Positions 1-6,125 of a stretch of DNA of 6,261 nucleotides are shown in pieces. Location: assembly GCA_011620245.1 (NCBI GenBank), contig WOZN01000397.1, forward strand, positions 1 to 6,261, given 5' to 3'. Source of the DNA: Acidovorax sp. GTDB lineage: Bacteria; Pseudomonadota; Gammaproteobacteria; Burkholderiales; Burkholderiaceae_C. The translations under genes were made by a program, and so were the position numbers. The notes beneath the pieces are model-generated. The model was not told the DNA's origin. It searched no databases and was given only the letters and a program-made list of their open reading frames with translations. Every line of letters starts with the position of its first letter. Positions within the stretch are counted from its first letter, which is position 1.

Positions 1-412
1 CGAGCGGGTCATACAGCACATGGCGTATGCCAAAGCGGGCCAGCTCGCCGTTGGCCAGGTCTTTACTGGGGCCGTAGGCGTTGTCCGGAATCAGCAATTC
101 GTCGCCCGGCTGGAGCAGGGCCAGCGCCACATTGGCAATCGCCGCAAGGCCGCTGGGCACCAGCACGCATTGCAGCCCGCCCTCCAACGTGCACAGGCGC
201 TCTTCCAGAATGAAGGTGGTGGGCGTGCCGTGCAGGCCGTAGGTGTAGCCGCTCTTGTCTTTCCATTCGCGCGACCGCATGGCAGCCACGCTGGGAAAAA
301 TGACGGTGGAGGCCTTGAACACGCCTGGCTGGGGCGCGGCAAACCCGGCGGGCGGGGTGTAAGGGTGGTGGACGATGCGGGTGGCGGGGCCGAAAGCGGT
401 GTCTTCATTCAT
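1..412 (-). CDS. metC: Cystathionine beta-lyase, N-terminal part (runs off the left edge)
   Basis: A PLP-dependent trans-sulfuration enzyme of the Cys/Met metabolism family, cytosolic, expected to cleave cystathionine to homocysteine, pyruvate and ammonia in methionine synthesis. Only the first 137 codons are present, so the PLP-binding lysine lies outside the window. Visible family landmarks are TRIVHHPY near residues 11-18, FKASTV (32-37), the active-site stretch YTYGLHGTPTTF (56-67), LEERLCTLEGG (69-79), PSGLAAI (86-92) and IPDNAYGPSKD (108-118), whose tyrosine at 113 matches the residue that stacks on PLP. The GLHGTPTT form is the variant I associate with proteobacterial MetC rather than MetB. 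The start is uncertain: in-frame ATGs lie at 412, 421 and 433, none with a clear Shine-Dalgarno, and the frame is closed by a stop at 470-472. I chose 412. The gene lies 87 bp downstream of the lipoprotein gene on the same strand. Another trans-sulfuration lyase is possible without the rest of the gene. Confidence 0.85.
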   Translation of the reverse strand, partial: MNEDTAFGPATRIVHHPYTPPAGFAAPQPGVFKASTVIFPSVAAMRSREWKDKSGYTYGLHGTPTTFILEERLCTLEGGLQCVLVPSGLAAIANVALALLQPGDELLIPDNAYGPSKDLANGELARFGIRHVLYDPL

Positions 413-464
413 GCCTGGCATGGTAGCGCGCATAGCGCCCACCCGGCTGCCGCAGGTCCGCACC

Positions 465-492
465 GCACCTCACCCCAACCAGGGCAAGGTGC
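465..492 (-). terminator. Weak hairpin between the lipoprotein gene and metC
   Basis: GCACCT (465-470) and AGGTGC (487-492) form a 6-bp inverted repeat with a C-rich/G-rich interior that can extend the stem. It lies just after the stop codon of the BON lipoprotein gene. There is no U-tract, so it is at most an attenuating or RNA-stabilising structure and could be chance in GC-rich DNA. Confidence 0.2.
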
Positions 493-499
493 CCCAAGA

Positions 500-988
500 T
501 CAGCCGGCGACCTTGAGGTTGTTGGTCACCGACATCACGCCCTTTACGCCTTTGGCGATGGTTTCAGCGCGCTCGCGGGCGCTGGCATTGGGTGCGGGGC
601 CTGTGAGGGTGACGGCACCGGCACGGGTGTCCACGTCGATCTTGAACGCGCTCAGGTCGGGGTCGTTGGCCAGGCCGGCGGACACCTGCGCCGTGATGGT
701 GGCGTCGTCCACCGCGCCCATGGTGGCATTGCCCATTTCCTGGGCGCCCGACTGCACCTTGGCAGCGCCGTCTTCCACCCGGGTTTGCGCGCTCTTGAGG
801 GTGCTTTCTGCCTTGGCCTTTGCATCCGCGGCGGCCTGCTCGGTTTGCTGCACCGCGGAATCGAGTTTTTGCCCCACGGTGGGTTCTTCCCGCTGGTTGC
901 AGGCAGCCAGACCGAACGCCAGGGCACTGACCCCGAGAATGCCCAAGATGCGCTGCGAACCACTGTGCGAAAAATGACGGATATTCAT
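500..988 (-). CDS. BON-domain lipoprotein (OsmY-like envelope protein)
   Basis: A 162-residue predicted lipoprotein. Residues 1-29 are a signal peptide with a basic start and a hydrophobic core (ILGILGVSALAFGL), ending in the lipobox LAAC with Cys30 as the lipidated residue. Asn at +2, not Asp, suggests sorting to the outer membrane. Residues 36-88 are Ala/Gln/Lys/Glu-rich and probably form a coiled coil or long helix. Residues 94-162 are a single BON domain (DDATITAQVSAGLAND, then VDTRAGAVTLTG and a final VTNNLKV), a fold linked to membrane association and osmotic-shock protection in OsmY-type proteins. I chose ATG 988 because AGAAGGAG lies 7 nt upstream and the signal peptide begins there; the same frame stays open far upstream through sulP antisense sequence, which is not coding. 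OsmY itself is a periplasmic protein with two BON domains; this has one and a lipid anchor. The exact function is unknown. Confidence 0.9.
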   Translation of the reverse strand: MNIRHFSHSGSQRILGILGVSALAFGLAACNQREEPTVGQKLDSAVQQTEQAAADAKAKAESTLKSAQTRVEDGAAKVQSGAQEMGNATMGAVDDATITAQVSAGLANDPDLSAFKIDVDTRAGAVTLTGPAPNASARERAETIAKGVKGVMSVTNNLKVAG

Positions 989-995
989 GTGCTGA

Positions 996-1026
996 CTCCT
1001 TCTAGATACAAGATGGTGTGAATATA
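996..1026 (-). promoter_or_regulatory. Ribosome binding site and -10-like element of the lipoprotein gene
   Basis: On the minus strand AGAAGGAG (1003-996) sits 7 nt before the ATG at 988, the strongest Shine-Dalgarno in the window, and it fixes the start. CTATATT (1027-1021) lies upstream at a distance giving a leader of about 26 nt. No convincing -35 is found 16-18 nt further up, where the sequence is C-rich. The C before the -10 resembles sigma-S promoters (CTATACT), which would suit an osmotic-stress protein, but this is inference. Confidence 0.4.
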
Positions 1027-1174
1027 GGCAGCCCCCTGTGCCGGCGGGGGTCGGACAGCGCCGAATGGGCTGTAGGACAACCGCGCCAAAGGACTCCACC
1101 CTTTTCAGGAAACCGTTGGCGCGCGGCGCGGCATTGCTGCGCAACAGGCCGATGCAGCAGCGACAATTGCAGCC

Positions 1175-2899
1175 ATGTCGCTGCACACCTTGTCCCGCTG
1201 GTTTCCGTTTCTGGCCTGGCCGCGCCCTGACCTGGCCTTGCTCAAGGGGGAGTTCTGGGCCGGCATGACCGTGGGCCTGATGCTGGTGCCGCAGGGCGTT
1301 GCCTATGCCGCCCTGGCGGGCATGCCGCTGGTGACCGGCATCTACGCATCCCTGGTGCCGGCGCTGGTGGCGGTGCTGTTCAGCGCTTCCACGCGCCTGG
1401 GTGTGGGCCCCACGGCCCTCACCAGCCTGCTGATCGGCGCATCGCTCTCGGGCCTGGCCGAGCCCGGCAGCGCTCAATGGGTGGCGATGGCGGCCTGGAT
1501 GGCGATTCTGTCCGGACTGGTGCAGCTGGTGATGGGCCTGGCGCGTTTTGGCTGGCTGCTCAATCTGGTGACCTCGCCGGTGCTCAGCGGTTTCACCCAG
1601 GCGGCGGCGCTGCTGATTCTGTCGTCCCAGCTGGGGGCGCTGACCGGGCTGCGATCCGATCTGGGCGCCTTGTGGACGACGCCCTCGCTGGGCCATTTCG
1701 ACCTGACTGCGGCGGCCTTCGGGCTGGGCAGCCTGGTGCTGCTGATGCTGGCGCGCCGGCTGCGGCCGGGCTTTCCGGCCGCCATCGTGGTGCTGGGGGC
1801 GGCGGGGGCCGTCAGCTGGGCCCTGGGTTATGCCGAGGCCGACGGCGCGGTGGTGGGCGCCTTGCCTGCCGGCCTGCCCAGCCTTTACTGGCCGGGCGCC
1901 CTGCCCTGGTCCAGCTTTGCGGCACTGGTGATGCCGGTGCTGGTGGTCACGCTGGTGAGCTTTCTGGAAACGGCTTCCAGCGCCAAGGTGGACAGCCAGC
2001 GCTCGGGCGAGCGCTGGAACGAAAACCAGGACCTGATCGGCCAGGGGCTGGCCAAAATCAGCAGCGGCCTGTGCGGCAGCTTTGCCACCAGCGCGTCGTT
2101 TTCGCGCTCGGCCATCAACCTCTATGCCGGCGCCCGCAGCGGCTGGGCCACCGTGTTTGCCATCGGCCTGGTGCTGGTGGTGCTGCTGTGGCTGACGCCG
2201 GCGCTCTACCATGTGCCGCAGTCGGTGCTGGCCGCCGTGGTGGTGACAGCCATCACCAGCCTGATCAAACCGGGCAGCTTTCTGCGGCTGTGGCGCATTT
2301 CCCGCGTCGAGGCGGTCATCTCCGGCATCACCTTTGGCCTGACGCTGGCCACGGCCCCCCGCATGTACTGGGGGGTGCTGGTGGGCCTGCTGATGAACCT
2401 GAGCCATTTTCTCTACCAGCGCCTGCACCCGCGCATCATCGAGGTGGGCATGCACCCCGACGGCAGCCTGCGCGACCGGCACCTCTGGCAGCTGCCCCCG
2501 CTGGCGCCCCATGTGCTGACCCTGCGCATGGATGCCGAACTCGACTTTGCCTCTGCCAGCGCGCTGGAACGCCGGGTGATGGACCACTTGAGCGCGCACC
2601 CCGATGTGGTGCATGTCTGCCTGCTGGCCCAGCCCATCAACCGCATCGACGTGACCGGCGTGGAAACCTTCGCCAATCTGCTGGCCACCCTGCGTGCCCG
2701 CGGGGGCACGCTGCACCTGAGCGGGCTCAAGCTGCCCGTGGAGCAGGTGCTGCGACGCGCCGGGTTGCTGGAGCCTGGCGCGGGGCTGGCCATGTACCGC
2801 ACCGACGCCGAGGCCCTGCGCGCGCTGCAGCAGCTGCCAGACACGGGGGAAAACGCCCGCGGCGCGGCCTCTGGCGGCCAAAAGACACAGGCCGGCTGA
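1175..2899 (+). CDS. SulP-family anion transporter with C-terminal STAS domain
   Basis: A 574-residue inner-membrane permease of the SulP/SLC26 family. The N-terminal ~415 residues hold about 12-14 hydrophobic segments, beginning with FWAGMTVGLMLVPQGVAYA (27-45). Family signatures include PLVTGIYASLVPAL (51-64), TRLGVGPTALTSLL (73-86), SFLETASSAKVDSQ (262-275), NENQDLIGQGLAKISSG (282-298) and ASFSRSAINLYAGARSG (307-323), the last being the conserved substrate-site region. Residues about 440-545 form a cytoplasmic STAS domain with INRIDVTGVETFANLL (488-503). ATG 1175 was chosen because the basic/aromatic lead-in to the first membrane helix is typical of the family; its Shine-Dalgarno is weak. 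SulP members carry sulfate, bicarbonate or C4-dicarboxylates, and substrate cannot be told from sequence. Annotation pipelines would probably write 'sulfate permease'; no sulfate-assimilation neighbours support this beyond the nearby metC on the other strand. The cyclase gene follows after 34 bp. Confidence 0.93.
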   Translation: MSLHTLSRWFPFLAWPRPDLALLKGEFWAGMTVGLMLVPQGVAYAALAGMPLVTGIYASLVPALVAVLFSASTRLGVGPTALTSLLIGASLSGLAEPGSAQWVAMAAWMAILSGLVQLVMGLARFGWLLNLVTSPVLSGFTQAAALLILSSQLGALTGLRSDLGALWTTPSLGHFDLTAAAFGLGSLVLLMLARRLRPGFPAAIVVLGAAGAVSWALGYAEADGAVVGALPAGLPSLYWPGALPWSSFAALVMPVLVVTLVSFLETASSAKVDSQRSGERWNENQDLIGQGLAKISSGLCGSFATSASFSRSAINLYAGARSGWATVFAIGLVLVVLLWLTPALYHVPQSVLAAVVVTAITSLIKPGSFLRLWRISRVEAVISGITFGLTLATAPRMYWGVLVGLLMNLSHFLYQRLHPRIIEVGMHPDGSLRDRHLWQLPPLAPHVLTLRMDAELDFASASALERRVMDHLSAHPDVVHVCLLAQPINRIDVTGVETFANLLATLRARGGTLHLSGLKLPVEQVLRRAGLLEPGAGLAMYRTDAEALRALQQLPDTGENARGAASGGQKTQAG

Positions 2900-2912
2900 T
2901 ACACTGGCCGGC
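2891..2912 (+). other. Hairpin spanning the sulP stop codon
   Basis: GCCGGC occurs at 2891-2896 and 2907-2912. The two copies can pair as a 6-bp GC stem with a 10-nt loop that contains the TGA stop of sulP (2897-2899). A pyrimidine-rich stretch with short T runs follows (2913-2925) but no true U-tract, so this could be a partial terminator setting lower expression of downstream genes, or chance in GC-rich DNA. Confidence 0.25.
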
Positions 2913-2933
2913 TCTTTCTGGCTCTTCAATTCC

Positions 2934-3698
2934 GTGTCTGATTCAGCTCCCTACATCGTGGACTTGCGCGACCTGCGCCTGGACACTGCACACGCTCTGG
3001 TAGCCCAGGCCAGCGGGAGCGAGGCCGCCCTGCAGCGCGAGCAGCCCTTGCGTTACCTGCAAAATCTGATCGACGGATTGTGCGAGCTCTCCCTGAAAGA
3101 CCCCCTCACCGGACTGGCCAATCGCCGCCATTTCCGTGCAGTGCTGGAGCGCGAGATCGACCGGGTGACGCGCTCGGGCGAGGCCGCATTGCTGCTGATG
3201 CTGGACATCGACCATTTCAAGCAGATCAATGACACCCACGGACATCTGGCCGGCGACATGGTGCTGCAGTCGGTGGCGCGCATGCTGAGCGCCTGTGTGC
3301 GCCCCATGGACACGCTGGCGCGCTATGGCGGCGAAGAATTTGCCGTGGTGCTGCCCGCCTGCCAGGCAGGCTTTGGCAAGGTGGTGGCCGAGCGCATTCG
3401 CCGTGCCGTGGCCAGCACGCCGGTGCATATTTCGCCCTCGGTGCAGGTCCACGTCACGCTCAGCATTGGCGGCGCCTTCGCCATGCAGTGGATCCGCTCC
3501 ACCACCCTGCTGTGGACAGACCGCGCAGACCAACAGTTGTACAACGCAAAATCCATGGGCCGCAATTGTGTGAGCATCGAGGAGCAACCCGACAGCACGG
3601 TCAGTGCCGAAGAAAAAAACCTGTTGTTCGGCCCGCTCTACACGCCGTCGGGCTGGGGCGACCTGCCCCCGCTGGACCCTGCAGGCAGCGTCAACTGA
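2934..3698 (+). CDS. Soluble diguanylate cyclase (GGDEF domain)
   Basis: A 254-residue protein predicted to condense two GTP into cyclic di-GMP. The GGDEF domain spans about residues 52-218: DPLTGLANRR (56-65), DIDHFKQIND (91-100) with metal ligand Asp91, RYGGEEF (130-136) with the active-site signature intact, LSIGG (176-180) and ADQQLYNAKSMGRN (198-211). An RxxD inhibitory site (Arg123, Asp126) lies at the correct spacing before GGEEF, so product inhibition is expected. There is no membrane segment and no recognisable sensor; the first ~50 residues are probably helical and could mediate dimerisation. A tail of about 35 residues rich in Pro, Gly and Leu follows the domain. The start is a GTG without a clear Shine-Dalgarno, the earliest start in the frame; GTG 2958 is an alternative. 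It lies 34 bp after sulP and 10 bp before the ATPase gene, so it is probably co-transcribed with the latter. Confidence 0.93.
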   Translation: MSDSAPYIVDLRDLRLDTAHALVAQASGSEAALQREQPLRYLQNLIDGLCELSLKDPLTGLANRRHFRAVLEREIDRVTRSGEAALLLMLDIDHFKQINDTHGHLAGDMVLQSVARMLSACVRPMDTLARYGGEEFAVVLPACQAGFGKVVAERIRRAVASTPVHISPSVQVHVTLSIGGAFAMQWIRSTTLLWTDRADQQLYNAKSMGRNCVSIEEQPDSTVSAEEKNLLFGPLYTPSGWGDLPPLDPAGSVN

Positions 3699-3708
3699 AA
3701 GTAATGAG

Positions 3709-4563
3709 ATGAGCGACGCGCTGACCCCATCCTCCCCCAACCCGGCCGCCATCGTGCCGCCCACGCCGCCCTTTTCTGCGGCGGGCGCTGGTGCACGCAT
3801 CATTGCCATCACCAGCGGCAAGGGTGGCGTGGGCAAGACCTTTGTTGCCGCCAACCTGGCCACAGCCCTCACCCGGCGCGGCCAGCGCGTGCTGGTGCTG
3901 GACGCCGACCTGGGCCTGGCCAATCTCGACGTGGTGCTCAACCTGCACCCCAAGGTCACGCTGCACGATGTATTCACGGGCAAGGCGCCCCTGCAGGACG
4001 CCATCATCCAGGCACCGGGCGGCTTCTCGGTGCTGCTGGCGGGCTCGGGCATGGTCGAGTATTCGCGCCTGACCCCGGAAGTGCGCAACCAGTTCCTCAA
4101 CGTCATCCAGGAGATCGCGCCCAAGTACGACGTCGTGCTGCTGGACACCGGCGCCGGCATCTCCGATGTGGTGCTGTTTTCCATCTCGCTGGCATCCGAA
4201 GTGCTGATCGTGGCCACCCCCGAGCCCACTTCGCTCACTGATGCCTATGCAGCCATCAAGGTGCTGGCCATGCAGCAAAAGCGCCAGCATGTGCGCATGG
4301 TCATCAACCAGGCCGCACGGGCGGGCGATGGCCGCGCCATCACCAGCCAGTTGCAACTGGTGCTCGACCGCTTTGTCAGCACCGGTTCGGGGCGCCCCGT
4401 GCGCCTGATCCACATGGGCGACATACCGGCTGACCCGGCGGTGCGCGATGCCGTCATGCGCCGCCAGTTGCTGCTGCTGCAAATGCCAGGCTGCGCCGCC
4501 TCGCTGGCCATTGCCCAGCTGGCCAACAAGATCGAATCTACGCTGCTGGCGCCCAACGCCTGA
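3709..4563 (+). CDS. MinD/ParA-family ATPase, FlhG/FleN-like
   Basis: A 284-residue deviant Walker A ATPase of the SIMIBI class. The ATP site is SGKGGVGKT (36-44) with signature Lys38 and P-loop Lys43; the switch region is [11 protein letters not shown] (64-74), and Walker B is [11 protein letters not shown] (142-152) with Asp146. The DxGLANLD and DTGAGIS patterns favour the FlhG/FleN/YlxH branch, which controls flagellar number and placement, over MinD of cell division. Residues 1-28 are a Pro/Ala/Ser-rich, probably disordered extension. The DQAxxLR helix that lets typical FlhG stimulate the FlhF GTPase is absent, and no clear C-terminal membrane-targeting helix is seen. I chose ATG 3709, 10 bp after the cyclase stop, since conservation begins beyond it; the frame is open upstream only within the cyclase gene. 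No flhF, fliA or flagellar gene is in view, so a flagellar role is unproven. Regulation of surface structures together with c-di-GMP is an inference. Confidence 0.88.
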   Translation: MSDALTPSSPNPAAIVPPTPPFSAAGAGARIIAITSGKGGVGKTFVAANLATALTRRGQRVLVLDADLGLANLDVVLNLHPKVTLHDVFTGKAPLQDAIIQAPGGFSVLLAGSGMVEYSRLTPEVRNQFLNVIQEIAPKYDVVLLDTGAGISDVVLFSISLASEVLIVATPEPTSLTDAYAAIKVLAMQQKRQHVRMVINQAARAGDGRAITSQLQLVLDRFVSTGSGRPVRLIHMGDIPADPAVRDAVMRRQLLLLQMPGCAASLAIAQLANKIESTLLAPNA

Positions 4564-4615
4564 CGGGCACGCCGCGCCTGTCTGCGGGCCGGGGCGCCGT
4601 CCCGGGATATCTGCC

Positions 4616-5383
4616 GTGAACCAAGTTCTGAACATCTCCTGCTACAAATTCGTGCCCCTGCCCGATGCCGCGGCATTGCGCGACCTGCTGCACGAGCGGG
4701 CCCTGGCCGCTGCACTCAAGGGCACCATCTTGCTGGCCCACGAAGGCATCAACATGTTTCTGGCCGGCCCGGCAGCGGCGGTGCACGGCTTTGTCGATGC
4801 CCTGCGCACCGACCCGCGCTTTGCCGACCTGGCCCCCAAGGAGAGCTGGTCGGGCACCGTGCCGTTTCGCAAGATGCTGGTCAAGGTCAAGCGCGAGATC
4901 ATCCGCATGGACCACCCCGCCATCGAGCCTTCCGAGGGCCGGGCGCCAGCCGTTACGCCCGCCACCCTGCACCGCTGGCTGGCCCAGGGCCATGATGATG
5001 CGGGCCGCCCCGTGGTGACGCTGGACACACGCAATGCCTTCGAGGTGGATGAAGGCACTTTCGACAACGCCATCGACTGGCGCATCGGCAAATTCACTGA
5101 ATTTCCCCCGGCCCTGCGGGCCCACCAGGCCGAGCTGGCGGACAAGACGGTGGTGAGCTTTTGCACGGGCGGCATCCGCTGCGAAAAGGCCGCCATCCTG
5201 ATGCGCGAGGAAGGCCTCACGCATGTTTACCAGCTCGAAGGCGGCATTCTGAAATATTTCGAGGAAACGGATGGCGCGCATTACCGCGGCGGCTGTTTCG
5301 TGTTCGACGAACGCCGCACGCTGGCCGCCGATCTGTCAACCGGCACCCCGCGCGCCGCCACCGAAAATGCTATTGATAAGTGA
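4616..5383 (+). CDS. trhO: tRNA uridine(34) hydroxylase TrhO, short form (rhodanese family)
   Basis: A 255-residue protein of the TrhO (YceA/YbfQ) family, which uses oxygen to hydroxylate wobble U34 of tRNA to 5-hydroxyuridine, the precursor of the 5-oxyacetic acid modification that widens codon reading. Residues 1-95 are the N-terminal alpha/beta domain ([42 protein letters not shown]). Residues about 113-220 are a rhodanese domain with [20 protein letters not shown] and the active loop [10 protein letters not shown], whose catalytic cysteine is Cys183 and which has a second cysteine at 189. GGILKYFEE and CFVFDER follow. The Cys-rich C-terminal extension of the 350-residue E. coli enzyme is absent. 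The start is GTG 4616 with GGGA 8 nt upstream; no better in-frame ATG exists. The last residues (ENAIDK) and the stop are encoded inside a palindromic repeat. It starts 52 bp after the ATPase gene. Older databases call it a sulfurtransferase. Confidence 0.9.
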   Translation: MNQVLNISCYKFVPLPDAAALRDLLHERALAAALKGTILLAHEGINMFLAGPAAAVHGFVDALRTDPRFADLAPKESWSGTVPFRKMLVKVKREIIRMDHPAIEPSEGRAPAVTPATLHRWLAQGHDDAGRPVVTLDTRNAFEVDEGTFDNAIDWRIGKFTEFPPALRAHQAELADKTVVSFCTGGIRCEKAAILMREEGLTHVYQLEGGILKYFEETDGAHYRGGCFVFDERRTLAADLSTGTPRAATENAIDK

Positions 5384-5432
5384 GCTGCTTGCGCTTGCTG
5401 CATAAGCGCTGCAGGCTTATTTCACTATCAAT
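5364..5432. repeat. Long imperfect palindrome at the trhO 3' end (repeat, possible bidirectional terminator)
   Basis: The sequence folds back on itself almost throughout. ATTGAT (5372-5377) pairs with ATCAAT (5427-5432), AGTGA (5379-5383) with TCACT (5422-5426), CTGC (5385-5388) with GCAG (5411-5414), and GCGCTT (5391-5396) with AAGCGC (5404-5409), leaving a 7-nt loop and one large asymmetric bulge at 5415-5421. The leading AAAATGCTATTGAT and the AGCTGCTTGCGCTT core resemble an abundant intergenic repeat I recall from Comamonadaceae genomes; that match is from memory. It contains the trhO stop codon. It lies between convergent genes and could terminate both, with a UUUU run just past the stem in the minus direction. 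Confidence 0.75.
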
Positions 5433-5439
5433 CGGCCCC

Positions 5440-5463
5440 CAAGGTCCTTGAACCGAGGTTCAA
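5440..5463. repeat. Two overlapping short palindromes in the convergent intergenic region
   Basis: CAAGG-T-CCTTG (5440-5450) is a perfect palindrome around one base. TTGAACC-GA-GGTTCAA (5448-5463) is a perfect 7-bp inverted repeat around two bases, sharing TTG with the first. Both lie in the 114-bp gap between trhO and the flavodoxin gene. A further GACTC/GAGTC pair (5475-5479, 5495-5499) overlaps the flavodoxin stop. No U-tract is present. They could be parts of a terminator region or a protein binding site. Confidence 0.4.
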
Positions 5464-5497
5464 TAGCCATCAGGGACTCCAGAGCGGGTTCGATGAG

Positions 5498-6052
5498 TCA
5501 GGCGCCCAGGCGCGCTGCAATCGCTGCCACGCGCTGGCCCAGCAGCCGGCCGGTTTCCAGGTCACCAGAAAACATCTCGGCCGCAGAGGCGTCGGAGGGC
5601 GTCTGCGCCATGGCACCGCTGAACGCGCCCAGCCAGTTCACATCGTTGCGCGTGGCCACCTTGGCGTTGGAGGGCAGCATGCCCGCGCCCACCCACAGCC
5701 CGCCGTGCTGCATGGCCAGGTGGAACAGATAGTCCAGCGTGACCTGCTTGTCGCCATTGGGGCTGGCGCTATTGGTGAAGCCTGCAAACAACTTGTCTTT
5801 CCATGACTGGTTGAACCAGGGCTTGGACGAGGCATCCGCAAACTTCTTGAACTGCCAGCTCGGTCCCGCCATGTAGGTGGGCGAGCCCAGGATGATGGCC
5901 TTGGCGGCCAGCAGGCTGTCCCAGCCGCCTTCAGGCAGGTTGCCATCGGCATCAATCGCGATCAGCTGGGCATCGGCGCCATCGGCCACGGCCTGGGCCA
6001 GGCGCTGGGTGTGGCCGTAGCCGGAGTGATAAACCACTGCAATCAAAGACAT
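5498..6052 (-). CDS. Flavodoxin-family NAD(P)H oxidoreductase (WrbA-like)
   Basis: A 184-residue cytosolic flavoprotein with a flavodoxin-like fold. The first strand and FMN phosphate loop are IAVVYHSGYGHTQRLA (4-19), with SGYGHT standing for the usual S/TxTGxT. AIILGSPTYMAG (52-63) is the second FMN-contact loop. LFAGFTNSASPNGDKQVTL (88-106) and LAMQHGGLWVGAG (112-124) match the WrbA/NAD(P)H:quinone-reductase type rather than a short electron-carrier flavodoxin. Likely activity is FMN-dependent reduction of quinones or similar acceptors, possibly in oxidative or electrophile defence; the substrate is unknown. ATG 6052 was chosen because GAAAGG lies 6 nt upstream and the protein begins directly with the first beta strand. 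The frame stays open for 48 codons upstream, but that extension is encoded by the palindromic repeat and leader and is not expected to be translated. The gene converges on trhO. Confidence 0.9.
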   Translation of the reverse strand: MSLIAVVYHSGYGHTQRLAQAVADGADAQLIAIDADGNLPEGGWDSLLAAKAIILGSPTYMAGPSWQFKKFADASSKPWFNQSWKDKLFAGFTNSASPNGDKQVTLDYLFHLAMQHGGLWVGAGMLPSNAKVATRNDVNWLGAFSGAMAQTPSDASAAEMFSGDLETGRLLGQRVAAIAARLGA

Positions 6053-6058
6053 GACAGA

Positions 6059-6124
6059 CCTTTCAGGGCAAGAGAAATACAAAAATGCGTTCTGAATTAT
6101 GAATGCGGCCCGTTGAAATCTGAA
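6059..6124 (-). promoter_or_regulatory. Candidate promoter and ribosome binding site of the flavodoxin gene
   Basis: On the minus strand TTCAGA (6124-6119) and CATAAT (6101-6096) are separated by 17 nt and match the sigma-70 -35 and -10 consensus at 4/6 and 5/6 positions. The leader would be about 37 nt, with Shine-Dalgarno GAAAGG at 6064-6059, 6 nt before the ATG. The region is AT-rich compared with the rest of the window. The -35 element starts 1 bp from the edge of the palindromic repeat. Confidence 0.4.
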
Positions 6125-6125
6125 C

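Noticed and set aside
20..1021. A 333-codon plus-strand frame opposite metC and the lipoprotein gene
   Set aside because: Gly/His/Arg-rich shadow without a domain; the minus strand holds the recognisable proteins.
500..2929. An 809-codon open frame on the minus strand running through sulP antisense and in frame with the lipoprotein gene
   Set aside because: Only the last 162 codons (from 988) have a Shine-Dalgarno, signal peptide and domain. The rest is low-complexity Gln/His/Arg/Gly sequence typical of the antisense frame of a GC-rich gene.
1477..3003. A 508-codon plus-strand frame overlapping sulP
   Set aside because: Its product is Gly/Ala/Arg/Pro-rich with no recognisable domain, and it lies out of frame inside the clear SulP gene.
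3704..3712. A three-codon ATG-AGA-TGA reading frame overlapping the ATPase start
   Set aside because: It could in principle tune initiation, but such a short match is expected by chance and has no ribosome binding site.
2943..4635. Long minus-strand frames (2943-4238 and 3691-4635) opposite the cyclase and ATPase genes
   Set aside because: Both are compositional shadows. The plus-strand frames carry intact catalytic motifs; these show no domain.
5483..5500. A tRNA T-arm-like GGGTTCGAT stretch before the flavodoxin stop
   Set aside because: No flanking 5-bp T stem, acceptor stem or anticodon arm can be built around it, and part lies over a coding end.
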